NCBI GenBank assembly: GCA_044226535.1
Contig: JBGAGT010000014.1
Coordinates: 1-64,000 of the forward strand
Reading direction: 5' to 3'
DNA length: 64,000 bases
Source: VBCG01 sp044226535
Lineage (GTDB): Bacteria; Pseudomonadota; Gammaproteobacteria; Burkholderiales; Casimicrobiaceae
The translations under genes and the position numbers were made by a program. Of this stretch, positions 16,352-25,465 are shown piece after piece. Under the pieces are notes generated by a model, which searched no databases, was not told the DNA's origin, and saw only the letters and a program-made list of their open reading frames with translations. Every line of letters starts with the position of its first letter. Position 1 is the first letter of the stretch.

Positions 16352-16882
16352 ATGAGATCGAGCGATTCACTCGAAGCCCGCCTGCGCAGGGTCGAGGACT
16401 ACCTCGACATCTGCCAGCTGATCAATGCCTATGGGCCGGCGGCCGACAGCAACAACATCGACGCCCTGCGGTCGACCTGGCACGGCGACTGCCGCTACGT
16501 GGTCGACTCGCCGGCGCAGCGCCAACGCGACGCTTCGGATCCCGAGCGATCGCGGCTTCGCGGTACGGGGATCTACGAGGGTCACGCCGGCCTCGAGTTC
16601 GCGATCAACCGCGAGCAGCACCTGGCCCTTCTTGAAAGCGGGATGGCGCATGTCTCCTCGATGCCCTACATCGTCATCGAGGGTTCGTCCGCCAAGGCCA
16701 GCAACTATGCAATGCTGTTCGTGAACGCTTCCGGACAATTCACCTGCACGCGAGTCGTCGCGTCGCGGTGGCTCCTGGTTCGCGACGACGAAGGCTGGAA
16801 GGTGAAGGACCGGCAAAGCGCCCTTCTGAATGGCGACCCGGAAGCACGCGCAATACTCGAAGAGGCCATGGCACCACTCTGA
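16352..16882 (+). CDS. SnoaL-like (NTF2-fold) protein
   Basis: A protein of 176 residues with the NTF2/SnoaL_4 pattern: an opening helix (RVEDYLDICQLINAYGPAAD), DALRSTWHGDCRYVV and a C-terminal strand pair (ASRWLLVRDDEGWKVKDRQS). Such proteins act as small isomerases, dehydratases or hydroxylase partners in catabolic and polyketide pathways. It lies 25 bases after the dioxygenase gene and 77 before the binding-protein gene, which suggests a second catabolic step in this operon. No catalytic residue can be assigned with confidence. Confidence 0.78.
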   Translation: MRSSDSLEARLRRVEDYLDICQLINAYGPAADSNNIDALRSTWHGDCRYVVDSPAQRQRDASDPERSRLRGTGIYEGHAGLEFAINREQHLALLESGMAHVSSMPYIVIEGSSAKASNYAMLFVNASGQFTCTRVVASRWLLVRDDEGWKVKDRQSALLNGDPEARAILEEAMAPL

Positions 16883-16959
16883 ATGGCCCCTGCTCGAAGA
16901 GCTCGGACCGCCATCGATGGCGACTCCGACGGCAACCAAACAGGCTGCAAGGAGGATTC

Positions 16960-18240
16960 ATGCGCATTGGGTTCCTGGCGAGGCTCGCCGCTTTCTGCAT
17001 TGCCGCACTCGCCACCTGTGCCTCGGGCGCGGACAGCCCGTACACGCTGCGCTACTGGACGTTTCTCGACCCGAATTCCAAGGATCCACGGTCGATTGCC
17101 CAGAACGACGCGATCGCCGCGTTCATGGCGGCCAACCCCGGCGTGACGGTGAAGGTCGAAGCCCTCCATTATTCGAAGATCGTCCCGTTGTTGATCACCT
17201 CGTCGGGCGCGGGCCAGGCACCCGACGTGGCGCTGATCCACAGCACCCGCATTCCCGAGGCGGCCGACGCGGGTGCCATCATCCCCATCGACAAGTACGT
17301 CGCGGAGATGCCCAAGGCGGACCTCGACGACTTCATCCTCCCGCTCGACAAGACGCGCTACAAGGGGCACCTCTACTCGATATCCGCCGAGCACCGCCTC
17401 GAGGGCATGCTCCTGTATCGCAAGGACCTGTTCGAGAAGGCCGGCATATCGCGTCCGCCCAGAACCTGGCAAGAGCTGGCCGAGGACTCGAAGCGCCTCA
17501 CCAAGGCACCGCAGTGGGGCTTCGTCTGGGCACTTTCACGCAAGGACGTCGCCGCGAACGTCAAGATGCTGATGCCGGCCTATTGGAGCGGAGGATCGGA
17601 TTTCTTCGGCGCGGACGGCTCGGCCACGGTGAACAGCGACACGGGCGTGCGGATCGCGGAGACGCTCGCGAACCTGGCCTTCGTCACCAAGTCGATGCCA
17701 CCCTACGTGATCGGCGTCGACGACGCGCGCTCGATGATGAAATCCGGGACGGCCGCCATCATCGTCGAAGGTACCCAGGTCTATCAATCCCTCCGATCCA
17801 GCAAGACCGTGGGCGACAACCTGGCAACGGCCCCCCTGCCGGCGTTCCGCGAAGCCGACTACCCGCCGCCGGTGCTGGTGAGCGGGCAGACCATCGCGAT
17901 CAGCAAGGACGCCCGCAACCCGGACATCGCCTGGCGATTCGTCAAGTTCATGACCGGGCCGCAGGCACAGCTCATCGGTGCCAAGATCGGGCTCAACATC
18001 CCCGTCCGCAAGTCGATATTCGCGGACCCCTGGTTCAGCAGCGGCGACGGCAAGGTGATCTCGGCGTGGAAGGACTTTGCACTTGCCAATGGCCGGCCAC
18101 CGCAGCTCAATACGCTCGCGGACTTCCTCAGCGATTCCGTGGGGCTCGCTTACGAGGAGATCCTGACCAGCCGCAGGGACCCGCGCGCCGCGCTGGACGA
18201 TGCGGCTGCCCGCTTCAACGAACGACGCAAGCAGCGTTGA
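16960..18240 (+). CDS. ABC transporter extracellular solute-binding protein (sugar type)
   Basis: A periplasmic binding protein of 426 residues with a signal peptide (FCIAALATCASGA). It has the family-1 solute-binding pattern: LRYWTFLDPNSKDPRS, AFMAANPGVTVKVEAL, APDVALIHSTRIPE, LLYRKDLFEKAGI-x-PP-x-TW and IAISKDARNPDIAWRFVKFM. Proteins of this class bring oligosaccharides, polyols or similar solutes to CUT1 permeases. GGAGG sits just before the ATG at 16960. The solute is probably what the adjacent dioxygenase acts on. Confidence 0.9.
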   Translation: MRIGFLARLAAFCIAALATCASGADSPYTLRYWTFLDPNSKDPRSIAQNDAIAAFMAANPGVTVKVEALHYSKIVPLLITSSGAGQAPDVALIHSTRIPEAADAGAIIPIDKYVAEMPKADLDDFILPLDKTRYKGHLYSISAEHRLEGMLLYRKDLFEKAGISRPPRTWQELAEDSKRLTKAPQWGFVWALSRKDVAANVKMLMPAYWSGGSDFFGADGSATVNSDTGVRIAETLANLAFVTKSMPPYVIGVDDARSMMKSGTAAIIVEGTQVYQSLRSSKTVGDNLATAPLPAFREADYPPPVLVSGQTIAISKDARNPDIAWRFVKFMTGPQAQLIGAKIGLNIPVRKSIFADPWFSSGDGKVISAWKDFALANGRPPQLNTLADFLSDSVGLAYEEILTSRRDPRAALDDAAARFNERRKQR

Positions 18241-18287
18241 GCCGCCGCGAATCGCCCCCGATGCGCGCGGCGTAACGGGGGGCCGCC

Positions 18288-19160
18288 ATGTCGACCGCCG
18301 CGGGAAGAGGACGCCAGGCCTATTGGTACCTGGCTCCGGCGTTCGTGCTGCTGGTCGTCATTTCGCTGTACCCGGTCGGGTATGCGATCCAGCGCTCGCT
18401 GTATCACACGGCCTATCTCGCGCTGGGCAAGTTCGCGGGGCTCGCAAACTATCTCGACCTGCTGACCAGCACGCACGGCTGGAAGTCGGTCTGGCTTTCG
18501 CTGGTGTTCATGGCGGGATCGGTCGGCCTCGCGATTCCGTTCAGCCTGCTGCTGGCTGTGGTGGTCTCGAGGCCCTTGCCCTTTCGCACGACCATCCGGA
18601 CCCTGCTGCTCCTGCCGTGGGTCATCTCGCAAACCATCGGCGGCCTGCTCTGGGCGTGGCTCCTCAACCCGAGCTTCGGCCCCGTGTCGTATGCATTGGG
18701 GCGCGCGTTCGACGCGCACATCGCGTTCTTCCAGGATCCCGCCTACGCGATGGCGGCAACCATCGTCGCGAACGTCTGGCAGTCCTACGGACTCGGGTTC
18801 GTGCTCCTGCTCGCAGCCCTGCAAACCGTTCCACGTGACCTGCTCGAGGCCGCGCGCATGGATGGCGCAACCAAGCGCCAGATGCTGTTCTCGATCACCT
18901 TGCCCCTCATACGACCCGCCATCGCGATCGCTGCGATCATGCTGACGCTGCACAGCCTCAACATGGTGACGATGATCCTGGTGCTCACCGGCGGCGGCCC
19001 TGCGGGTGCCACGGAGACGTTGAGCGTGCGCGTGTTCAACGAGGCGTTCCAGTTCCAGAACATGGGGCTTGCTTCGGCGATCGGCGTCGTCATCGCACTC
19101 CTCAACGTCGTCTTCAGCATTGCGTACCTGAAGGTGCTCAGGAAGGACGGCGACTCATGA
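18288..19160 (+). CDS. Sugar-type ABC transporter permease (MalF/UgpA-like)
   Basis: An inner-membrane permease of 290 residues with about six membrane segments, beginning YLAPAFVLLVVISLYPVGYA. The cytoplasmic EAA loop, which docks the ATPase, reads LLEAARMDGATKRQMLFSIT with LPLIRP next. It overlaps the following permease gene by four bases (ATGA), and the two should form one heterodimeric channel. No ATPase gene follows. Confidence 0.92.
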   Translation: MSTAAGRGRQAYWYLAPAFVLLVVISLYPVGYAIQRSLYHTAYLALGKFAGLANYLDLLTSTHGWKSVWLSLVFMAGSVGLAIPFSLLLAVVVSRPLPFRTTIRTLLLLPWVISQTIGGLLWAWLLNPSFGPVSYALGRAFDAHIAFFQDPAYAMAATIVANVWQSYGLGFVLLLAALQTVPRDLLEAARMDGATKRQMLFSITLPLIRPAIAIAAIMLTLHSLNMVTMILVLTGGGPAGATETLSVRVFNEAFQFQNMGLASAIGVVIALLNVVFSIAYLKVLRKDGDS

Positions 19161-19987
19161 AGACCGCGAGGACCGCCGAGACAGTTGGCATCTGGGCGTG
19201 CATTGCAGTCGCCCTTGCCTTTGCGCTCGTGCCCCTGCTGTGGGGTCTTTCGACGTCCCTCAAGGACCCTGCGGTGGCCGAGGCCTTTCCGCCGACCTGG
19301 TGGCCGGATGCACCGACATTCGACAACTACCTGCACGTCCTCCGCAGCTCGAACTTTCCACGGTATCTCTTCAACAGTGTGGTACTGGCGCTGGCGACGA
19401 TCGTCTGCACACTGATCGTCGCCATACCGGCGGGCTACGCCGCGGCGCGATGGGCCTTCCCCGCCAAGCGCTCCATCCTCCTGTTCATACTCAGCATGGG
19501 GATGATTCCCGGCGTTTGCGTGATGGTGCCGCTCTACCTGCTGACGACATTCCTCGGGCTGTTCGACACCTATACCGGCCTCATCCTGGTGTATACGGCC
19601 TGGCAGATACCCACCGCGATCTGGATCCTGCGCGGCTTCTTCCAGACCTTGCCAAGAGAGTTGGAGGAAGCGGCCTACATCGACGGTTGCACGCGCTTCG
19701 AGGCTCTGCGTCGCATCATCCTGCCGCTTTGCCAGCCGGGTGTCGCGGCCGTGGCCATCATCGTCTTTATCTACGTGTGGAACGAATTCCTGCTTGCGTA
19801 CGCCCTCACGATCAGCGACGACCGTCGCACAGCGCAAAGCGGGCTCTACCTGTTCGTCACGAGCTATGGAATCGAATGGAGCAACGTGATGGCGGCGGCG
19901 GTCATGACGCTGGCTCCGCCGGCGCTGGCGTTTGCCGTGCTCCAGTCACGGTTCATTCACGGGATGACGAATGGGGCGTTGAAGTAG
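19157..19987 (+). CDS. Sugar-type ABC transporter permease (MalG/UgpE-like)
   Basis: An inner-membrane permease of 276 residues, partner of the preceding gene. Membrane segments include IAVALAFALVPLLWGLSTSL and GVAAVAIIVFIYVWNEFLLA; the EAA loop reads LEEAAYIDGCTRFEALRRII. This is the last gene of the operon: the next gene is convergent and starts the island with different base composition. The missing ATPase may be supplied in trans, for example by the UgpC-like protein at 58485-59552. Confidence 0.92.
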   Translation: MKTARTAETVGIWACIAVALAFALVPLLWGLSTSLKDPAVAEAFPPTWWPDAPTFDNYLHVLRSSNFPRYLFNSVVLALATIVCTLIVAIPAGYAAARWAFPAKRSILLFILSMGMIPGVCVMVPLYLLTTFLGLFDTYTGLILVYTAWQIPTAIWILRGFFQTLPRELEEAAYIDGCTRFEALRRIILPLCQPGVAAVAIIVFIYVWNEFLLAYALTISDDRRTAQSGLYLFVTSYGIEWSNVMAAAVMTLAPPALAFAVLQSRFIHGMTNGALK

Positions 19988-20151
19988 CCCGGAAAGAATG
20001 GTTCGACCCCTGCTGTGGCGCATGCTCATTCATCCGCGCAGCAAGCACCGCCATCCGCTTCGAACTCCCCGATCAGCGCACGCTCGGTGCGCTGGAGCGA
20101 ATCAAGAAGCGCATCTCTCCAGGCGCTTCATACCAAGTGAGCGTACTGGAC

Positions 20152-21081
20152 CTACCCGTAGCGCTCCTTGCGATCGAAGTTCCTCTGCAAGCTGTAGACG
20201 TTGCCTATCAGGTCACTGTTCTCGAGGGGGATGAATCGGCCACCGAGACTCTCGCTTTCCATGTAGAAATGCTCAAAGCCGTGAGTATCCAGGAAATCGA
20301 AAATTGCTGCGTCACGCCGCGTTTGTTCGGCTTGTTCGTGAAATCTTCCCTTCTCCCATACAACAGCCCCAACGTCTCCTGCGGCAAATAATTGCCTTGC
20401 CCCCATGAAGACTTCGAGCTCGCATCCTTCCACGTCAATCTTCATGATGCAACGCCGCCATCGCAAATGTGGGCGTTCGGCCAGCATCCGATCTATCGTC
20501 GTCACGTCAACGTCAATCGGGGCCGAGCCGACTTCATGTGCGACAGTCCTGAGACTGTGTCCCATGCTCGACCCGCTCACCCACATCGGCAATACACCTT
20601 CCCGTTCACCGATGGCCTTCGGGACCATCGATATTTCGGACTCGAGTTTGTTTAGCTCCACCCAATCGCGAATCCTTGCAATGTTCGCTGGGTGCGGTTC
20701 TACCGCAAGTACGCTGACTTGCCCGGGCAAGATAGTGGCGGCGGTGAGGGCGTGGATTCCAAAATGCGCGCCAATGTCAATGAACACATCGTCCGAAGCC
20801 AAATGAAGATCGAGGAATCGGCGTAGAGAAAATTCCCATCCTCGGCCCGCAACATCGTCATAGAACACACAGGCCGCCCCCAAATCGTTGCATATGAGCT
20901 CGGAGGGAAGCCTCAGCGTGAAACGTGGAACTCCGTTTGCATCGAGGGACGCGGCTGGAAACTCTATTTCGGCCGCATCCGCAAGTTGCTCCCGCCCTCT
21001 TGCTGCGAGGAACGTCGATAGAGTTGATCTCACGACCCGCAAGAACTCGTGTCCTGAAAGGTCTGGCGCGTGGTTACTCAT
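20152..21081 (-). CDS. FkbM-family methyltransferase
   Basis: A SAM-dependent methyltransferase of 309 residues. The SAM-binding motif is DDVFIDIGAHFGIHALTAA, followed by VLAVEPHPANIARI and the FkbM signature IMKIDVEGCELEVFMGA. FkbM enzymes O-methylate sugars and polyketides. Its position beside glycan genes points to methylation of a surface sugar. It lies convergent to the ABC operon and at the edge of the region where A/T content rises. Confidence 0.87.
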   Translation of the reverse strand: MSNHAPDLSGHEFLRVVRSTLSTFLAARGREQLADAAEIEFPAASLDANGVPRFTLRLPSELICNDLGAACVFYDDVAGRGWEFSLRRFLDLHLASDDVFIDIGAHFGIHALTAATILPGQVSVLAVEPHPANIARIRDWVELNKLESEISMVPKAIGEREGVLPMWVSGSSMGHSLRTVAHEVGSAPIDVDVTTIDRMLAERPHLRWRRCIMKIDVEGCELEVFMGARQLFAAGDVGAVVWEKGRFHEQAEQTRRDAAIFDFLDTHGFEHFYMESESLGGRFIPLENSDLIGNVYSLQRNFDRKERYG

Positions 21082-21642
21082 TCAATCTGTATCTGTCAGA
21101 GCTTGGAGAAATGGTGAACGAATTCCTCACTCCCGCGACGGCTTTACGGGTGCATCGTTTTCGCGAATGATCTACGATTGTAGACGATGCATATAATCGA
21201 AGTGACTGGTTTGCGGGCGCGGTGCGGCACGGTAACGTGACCTCCGAAAACTCCGACTTCCGTTCGAACCTCCCTTCCGATTGGATGACGTGGAGATAGA
21301 TTCAATCCGCCAGCTTCATCTTTCGCCGGAGTAACAGGCGGACATCTCCCGGATAGCGCTGGGATACTGCTTGGAATGTCCGGGTGTGACGGCCGTTATC
21401 CTCGGGGATACAGACGATGGATCAGTTGACAAACTACTTGGCGTTAAGGAGCAGAAAATCAATCGACGACGCCTTCACCAGACGGCTTGATGCTCGAACG
21501 GAACTGTTCTTCCCGTGGTGGGGATAGCACCCAGCGCAACTTCAGTTACAACGCGACGGCCGAGAGGCCAAGTTCGAGCGAGCACGCGGCCGGCGCTGCT
21601 GTGAACATGGCTCCCGATGGCACCTCAAGTAGGAGATATTCA
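21082..21642. other. 561-base gap between divergent methyltransferase genes
   Basis: No intact gene is visible. It holds a possible decayed reductase fragment (21278-21490), a TATAAT at 21192-21197 without a good -35 partner, a short inverted repeat TCTAC/GTAGA at 21171-21184, and near its end the ribosome site AGGAGA for the gene at 21643. Confidence 0.5.
21278..21490 (+). pseudogene. Possible aldo/keto-reductase-like C-terminal fragment
   Basis: One frame reads RLDDVEIDSIRQLHLSPE, then a TAA at 21332-21334, then QADISRIALGYCLECPGVTA and VILG before losing any pattern. The phrase I-A-L-x-Y-C-L-x-x-P-G-V-T-A-V-I resembles the last helix and strand of aldo/keto reductases. An in-frame stop and no start codon imply a relic. 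The match is short. Confidence 0.28.
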
Positions 21643-22200
21643 ATGAGATTGAATCTTGGATCTGGTCACTCAAGAATGACCGGCTACGTCAATGTAGATC
21701 GTGCGACCGAGAGCTCTCCTGACGTCCAATGGGATCTCGAGCAATTCCCGTGGCCCTGGCCAGACAATTCAGCCGACGAGATCCTATTCAATCATTCGCT
21801 GGAACATATGGGCGCCAATGCGAATGTGTTTCTGAAGATCATGACCGAGGTCTACCGCATTTGCAAAGCAGATGCCGTTGTGCGAATCAACGTACCCCAT
21901 CCCCGTCACGACACCTTCTTGAACGATCCGACGCACGTTCGTCCAATCACGCCTTCATTGCTGCAGCTCTTCAGCCGGAAGCAGAACGATGGATGGAAGG
22001 CAGCGGGAGGCGCAAATACGCCGTTTGCACACTACCTCAATGTTGACTTCGATGTACTTCAGGCTAACCGGGTACTGGACGAGCCGTATTCATCGCAATT
22101 CGTGGCTGGCAAGATCACTCCCGAAGAACTGGGTGACATGGAACGGAAGTACAACAACGTAGTGCGCGAGTTCCAGATTCTGTTGCAGGTTCGAAAATGA
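21643..22200 (+). CDS. SAM-dependent methyltransferase, small, glycan-associated
   Basis: A class I methyltransferase-like protein of 185 residues: MRLNLGSGHSRMTGYVNVD (SAM-binding glycine loop and acidic strand end), DNSADEILFNHSLEHMG and ICKADAVVRINVPHP. Such proteins are frequent in polysaccharide clusters and are often annotated as methyltransferase domain 11. The ATG at 21643 is chosen because AGGAGA lies six bases upstream; the open frame extends to 21487 without a ribosome site. The acceptor is unknown. Confidence 0.8.
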   Translation: MRLNLGSGHSRMTGYVNVDRATESSPDVQWDLEQFPWPWPDNSADEILFNHSLEHMGANANVFLKIMTEVYRICKADAVVRINVPHPRHDTFLNDPTHVRPITPSLLQLFSRKQNDGWKAAGGANTPFAHYLNVDFDVLQANRVLDEPYSSQFVAGKITPEELGDMERKYNNVVREFQILLQVRK

Positions 22201-22302
22201 TCTAGCCTTGACACTGCCAGAAGGTGTCGGAACAACGACAATACCCTGGCTACAAAATAGACATGCAAAGCAGGTTGCTGTCGTCCGCTTAATAGATCCG
22301 GA

Positions 22303-23226
22303 ATGATTCCCGGTTCACGCTGTATTTTCATTGTCGGCTTCGAGCGATGCATGACATCGTCGCTTGCGTCCTACCTCGTGGACAATCACTTTTGCTCTCT
22401 TCTAGTCCGAGGCGTTAAGGAGCCCCACGCGTTCCTCGATCCAAGCGCTCCCTTGCTTCTCAAGCGTGCAAATGGTGTTTGGACCTTAGATGCGTCCGTG
22501 GCCTACATAGTCAAGCCGGAGGCTTTACACGCGATACGTGATACGGTCGAGGACTACCGCATCATCGTATGTATGCGCAACCAAGTCGAACGCACCGTCT
22601 CGGCGTTTGCATATTACAAATCGTCCCTCCTACACCCTCGCGATTCGCTTGACCTCGTCTTTGGCGACGCTCGAACCCAAGCGCGCCTTGCAAGCGATCC
22701 GCTGGCGCCTGCGCATTTGCGCAGAGGACCCGTAGGACGCTACGCATACACCGCCATTCTTACCACGCTGGCCGGAATCTCTCAGGAGGCGGCTGACGCC
22801 TTGATTGAGGAATTTGTCCAACAGTCGTTTGCCCAGCGCCTCCTTTACGAATCGCGCTATCTGAAGGAGCATGGTTCCTTTACGCCGCTGAGCATGCTAT
22901 TGCACTCGTACTACGCCTTTTTTCTTCGCCAAATGCTCGACATCGTTGACCCCAAGCGCGTCATGCTGATTACCCCGACTGCCAACCTGCCAATCGGCAA
23001 CGTGCTCGCCACATGGCTCGGAGTCCCTCCGACTGACGCTTTGCTACCCAGCAGCAATGCGAGCCGCCTTTCGTCTACAGAAATTGCAAGAGCCCGGGCA
23101 TTCTGTGCCGACGTTCTTGGCGCGTCATTTGCCAAGGAGACCGCTGAAGTTGCAACGCTCGCGGAAAGATGTTTACCTGCAGTTCTATTTTCCGCCCACG
23201 CTCTTTTTGGGAAAGAACGGCCATAG
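22303..23226 (+). CDS. Sulfotransferase-family protein
   Basis: A protein of 307 residues. The N-terminus CIFIVGFERCMTSSLASYL is a PAPS 5'-phosphosulfate-type loop, and CMRNQVERTVSAFAYYK matches the 3'-phosphate-binding R...S segment of carbohydrate sulfotransferases. The long helical remainder (SFTPLSMLLHSYYAFFLRQM) is usual for bacterial homologs. It presumably sulfates a glycan or lipid made by the island. Only a weak GGA precedes the ATG at 22303. It ends convergent to the DegT gene. Confidence 0.72.
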   Translation: MIPGSRCIFIVGFERCMTSSLASYLVDNHFCSLLVRGVKEPHAFLDPSAPLLLKRANGVWTLDASVAYIVKPEALHAIRDTVEDYRIIVCMRNQVERTVSAFAYYKSSLLHPRDSLDLVFGDARTQARLASDPLAPAHLRRGPVGRYAYTAILTTLAGISQEAADALIEEFVQQSFAQRLLYESRYLKEHGSFTPLSMLLHSYYAFFLRQMLDIVDPKRVMLITPTANLPIGNVLATWLGVPPTDALLPSSNASRLSSTEIARARAFCADVLGASFAKETAEVATLAERCLPAVLFSAHALFGKERP

Positions 23227-23640
23227 CGTCTTGCGAGCGTGCATAGCGCGCGTCCCTAGTCACGACCTTCCACGCAGCACTTATGAGCGTGAACGCAATC
23301 CCAATATTTCCCTTGCATCCATCTGGTTACGCCGTAACTCCCGTCTTTACGGTTTAGTCGGCGCGAAGATTCTTGCGGATGTGCCTAAAGTGCCAATGCT
23401 AGGGCTCGCTACCCAACGCAAGTGCCATTTCTCTGAACGCCGCAATGTCCAGCGTGGTGGTGCGAGCACATTCCGTTGACCTCATTGGCTCTCAAACGTC
23501 TGCGTTGCATCCTAGCGTATCCGGCTGCGCAGGATGTCGCATATTCACCACGGAATCGCCGTGGTCGGGCCCAGGAGGACTTCGATTCAGAGCAGTTTAT
23601 TTCCTGTCCGGCATCGCGTTGCTTGGCCCCATGTATCCGG
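23227..23640. other. 414-base gap between convergent genes
   Basis: No gene, repeat or clear terminator was seen. Open frames here are short and lack family patterns. The gap lies between the 3' ends of the sulfotransferase and aminotransferase genes and may be remnant sequence. Confidence 0.45.
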
Positions 23641-24819
23641 TTACGTTAGTCCCGCCCGGATCGCGCCAGCTACCCGCTCCATGGCTACTTTATCCAAGAA
23701 CAGGTGGAACGGAATGCCAACCACGCGATCACCAATTTCATGCGCCGTGATGATCGGCAGGTGATCGATATGTGCAAATGCAGGATGCTGATCCACGGTC
23801 GGGCAATACCAGCGCCGCGTCCCGATCTTCCGCGTTGCGAGCGCCGCTTCGATGTTTGAGCGCGTTCTCCCGTCGCCCGAAACGAACGCGAGGACGCTGC
23901 GAATTGCGTCGGCCGGCGCATCTTGAAAGCGGACGCTGTTACCACAGCGCCTTTCCATAATTTCTTTATATTCCACAAAGAGCCCCTTTCGACGGGCGAC
24001 CGTCTGGGGCCACACATCCAAGCTCGCCAACCCCACGGCCGCGTGATACTCGGATAGCTTTGCGTTGATACCAATCGTCGTTGACACTCCGATCGGAGCA
24101 ACGTTCGGTCGTGTCAGATTGATCCCGAAATTTGAAAGCTGGGTGATTGCCTCAGCAAATACAGGAGACCTGGTAGCCACGAATCCGCCTTCCCCTGCGG
24201 ACAGCGGCTTGGTCGCGTGCATGCTGAATACCGCACAAGTGGGGCCAGGGTCTAGAAGATTTCCAAACGCCGCGGCGGCGTCGATAACAACGGGAATCCC
24301 AGTCCGGGTGTGGAACGCGTCCCATGCACCTGTCGATACGGATTGGCCGAACACGCACACCGGGAGAACGGCGCTGATATCGGCGACCTTGCATGCCGCT
24401 TCGGCAATTTCCGGGCTCAGTTGCCATGTGCTTGCGTCGACGTCGGCACATATCGGCGTAAGCCCGGCGGACAACACGGCTGTCGCGGTTGCGACAAAGG
24501 TGAATGCAGGAACCAAGACGTACGCATTCGCAGGAAGGCCTAGTGCGCGTAACGCCAACTCCAATCCAGCGGTCGCATTGCTGACAGTTACGATTGCGAC
24601 GCCGCGAGCGCCCGCGTCGGCGAATGAGGCGCCAATGCGCGCCTCGAGTTGCCTGACCAACGGTCCGAAATTCGAGTACCAGTGATTGCGATCGATTTGC
24701 CGCAAGTAGGGCAAGAGGGCCCGCGCATCGGGAAGTTGAGGCACGAGCAACGGAATGGCGTTTAGCGCGGATCGGACTTCCTTCGCTGCCGCGGTCGGGC
24801 GCACAATTCCTCCCCTCAT
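23641..24819 (-). CDS. DegT/DnrJ/EryC1-family aminotransferase
   Basis: A PLP-dependent enzyme of 392 residues. The fold-type I pattern is clear: VSNATAGLELALRALGLP, VLVPAFTFVATATAVLSAG, PVVIDAAAAFG and the lysine motif SMHATKPLSAGEGGFVAT. The family aminates keto-sugars bound to nucleotides (for example 4-amino-4,6-dideoxy sugars). It is the last gene of the long minus-strand run and starts 11 bases after the NeuD-like gene (ATG at 24819). The open frame extends further upstream but would overlap that gene. No 4,6-dehydratase is in the window, so its keto-sugar must come from elsewhere. Confidence 0.87.
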   Translation of the reverse strand: MRGGIVRPTAAAKEVRSALNAIPLLVPQLPDARALLPYLRQIDRNHWYSNFGPLVRQLEARIGASFADAGARGVAIVTVSNATAGLELALRALGLPANAYVLVPAFTFVATATAVLSAGLTPICADVDASTWQLSPEIAEAACKVADISAVLPVCVFGQSVSTGAWDAFHTRTGIPVVIDAAAAFGNLLDPGPTCAVFSMHATKPLSAGEGGFVATRSPVFAEAITQLSNFGINLTRPNVAPIGVSTTIGINAKLSEYHAAVGLASLDVWPQTVARRKGLFVEYKEIMERRCGNSVRFQDAPADAIRSVLAFVSGDGRTRSNIEAALATRKIGTRRWYCPTVDQHPAFAHIDHLPIITAHEIGDRVVGIPFHLFLDKVAMERVAGAIRAGLT

Positions 24820-24829
24820 CACCGGCGTT

Positions 24830-25465
24830 CTAGACGCCACCACCACCAACCATACGTGCACCCGGCGCCGCAAATTCTGCGGTAATGAAGGTGCCTTCGG
24901 GATACTGCCCACGAAGTAACCCAGCCGCGTCAAATTCGCTATAGCCCATTAGCTCGGCGCCGTCGCTCACGCGAGTGCCAACTCCCAGGACCGTATGTGC
25001 GCCCACTTTGGCCACGGCGCCAATCGTGACGCCACTCGACAGCCAGCACCACTTGCCCACTTGGGCGGCCGTGCACAATACAGTGCCAGCCCCCACGAGC
25101 GTTCCTTGTCCCACCTCCACCTCGCTATCTAGTAACGCTCCCGCACCAATCAGCGCTCCTTCCCCCACTCTAGCCGTAGCATCAACGTGCGCCGCAGGAT
25201 GTATCAGCGTCGCAAAGCGGAATCCCGAAAGGCGCAATTTCGCCCACAGGTCGTAGCGCGCAAAGTTGAGCGCAGACGGGCCAATGGCGGCGAATGCTTC
25301 GTCCTGTTGGGAATTCGCGTCGAGGTCGCTCGGGGTGAACGTGGCGATCTCTTGCGGTCGTACTTCGACAACGGTGACTGGCCGGTCGCCTTTCCCGCGA
25401 GCAATGGCCACCGCGTTCGAGAGCGCCGCGCCAAAGCCAACGACAACCAATTTGGCTTCCCTCAT
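24830..25465 (-). CDS. NeuD-type sugar O/N-acyltransferase
   Basis: A protein of 211 residues with an N-terminal Rossmann-like segment (KLVVVGFGAALSNAVAIAR) and a left-handed beta-helix of hexapeptide repeats (ARVGEGALIGAGALLDSEVE, VGQGTLVGAGTVLCTAAQVG), the arrangement of sialic acid O-acetyltransferase NeuD. The family transfers acyl groups to amino or hydroxyl positions of sugars. It overlaps the Rieske gene by four bases (ATGA). A second NeuD-type gene is at 26580, so two acylation steps or two substrates are likely. Confidence 0.85.
   Translation of the reverse strand: MREAKLVVVGFGAALSNAVAIARGKGDRPVTVVEVRPQEIATFTPSDLDANSQQDEAFAAIGPSALNFARYDLWAKLRLSGFRFATLIHPAAHVDATARVGEGALIGAGALLDSEVEVGQGTLVGAGTVLCTAAQVGKWCWLSSGVTIGAVAKVGAHTVLGVGTRVSDGAELMGYSEFDAAGLLRGQYPEGTFITAEFAAPGARMVGGGGV

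Noticed and set aside
21192..21197. TATAAT as a promoter for the methyltransferase at 21643
   Set aside because: No -35 hexamer at a usable distance and 445 bases of leader would separate it from the gene.
23057..23479. 140-codon frame after the sulfotransferase gene
   Set aside because: It overlaps the sulfotransferase end in another frame, has no ribosome site and shows no family resemblance.
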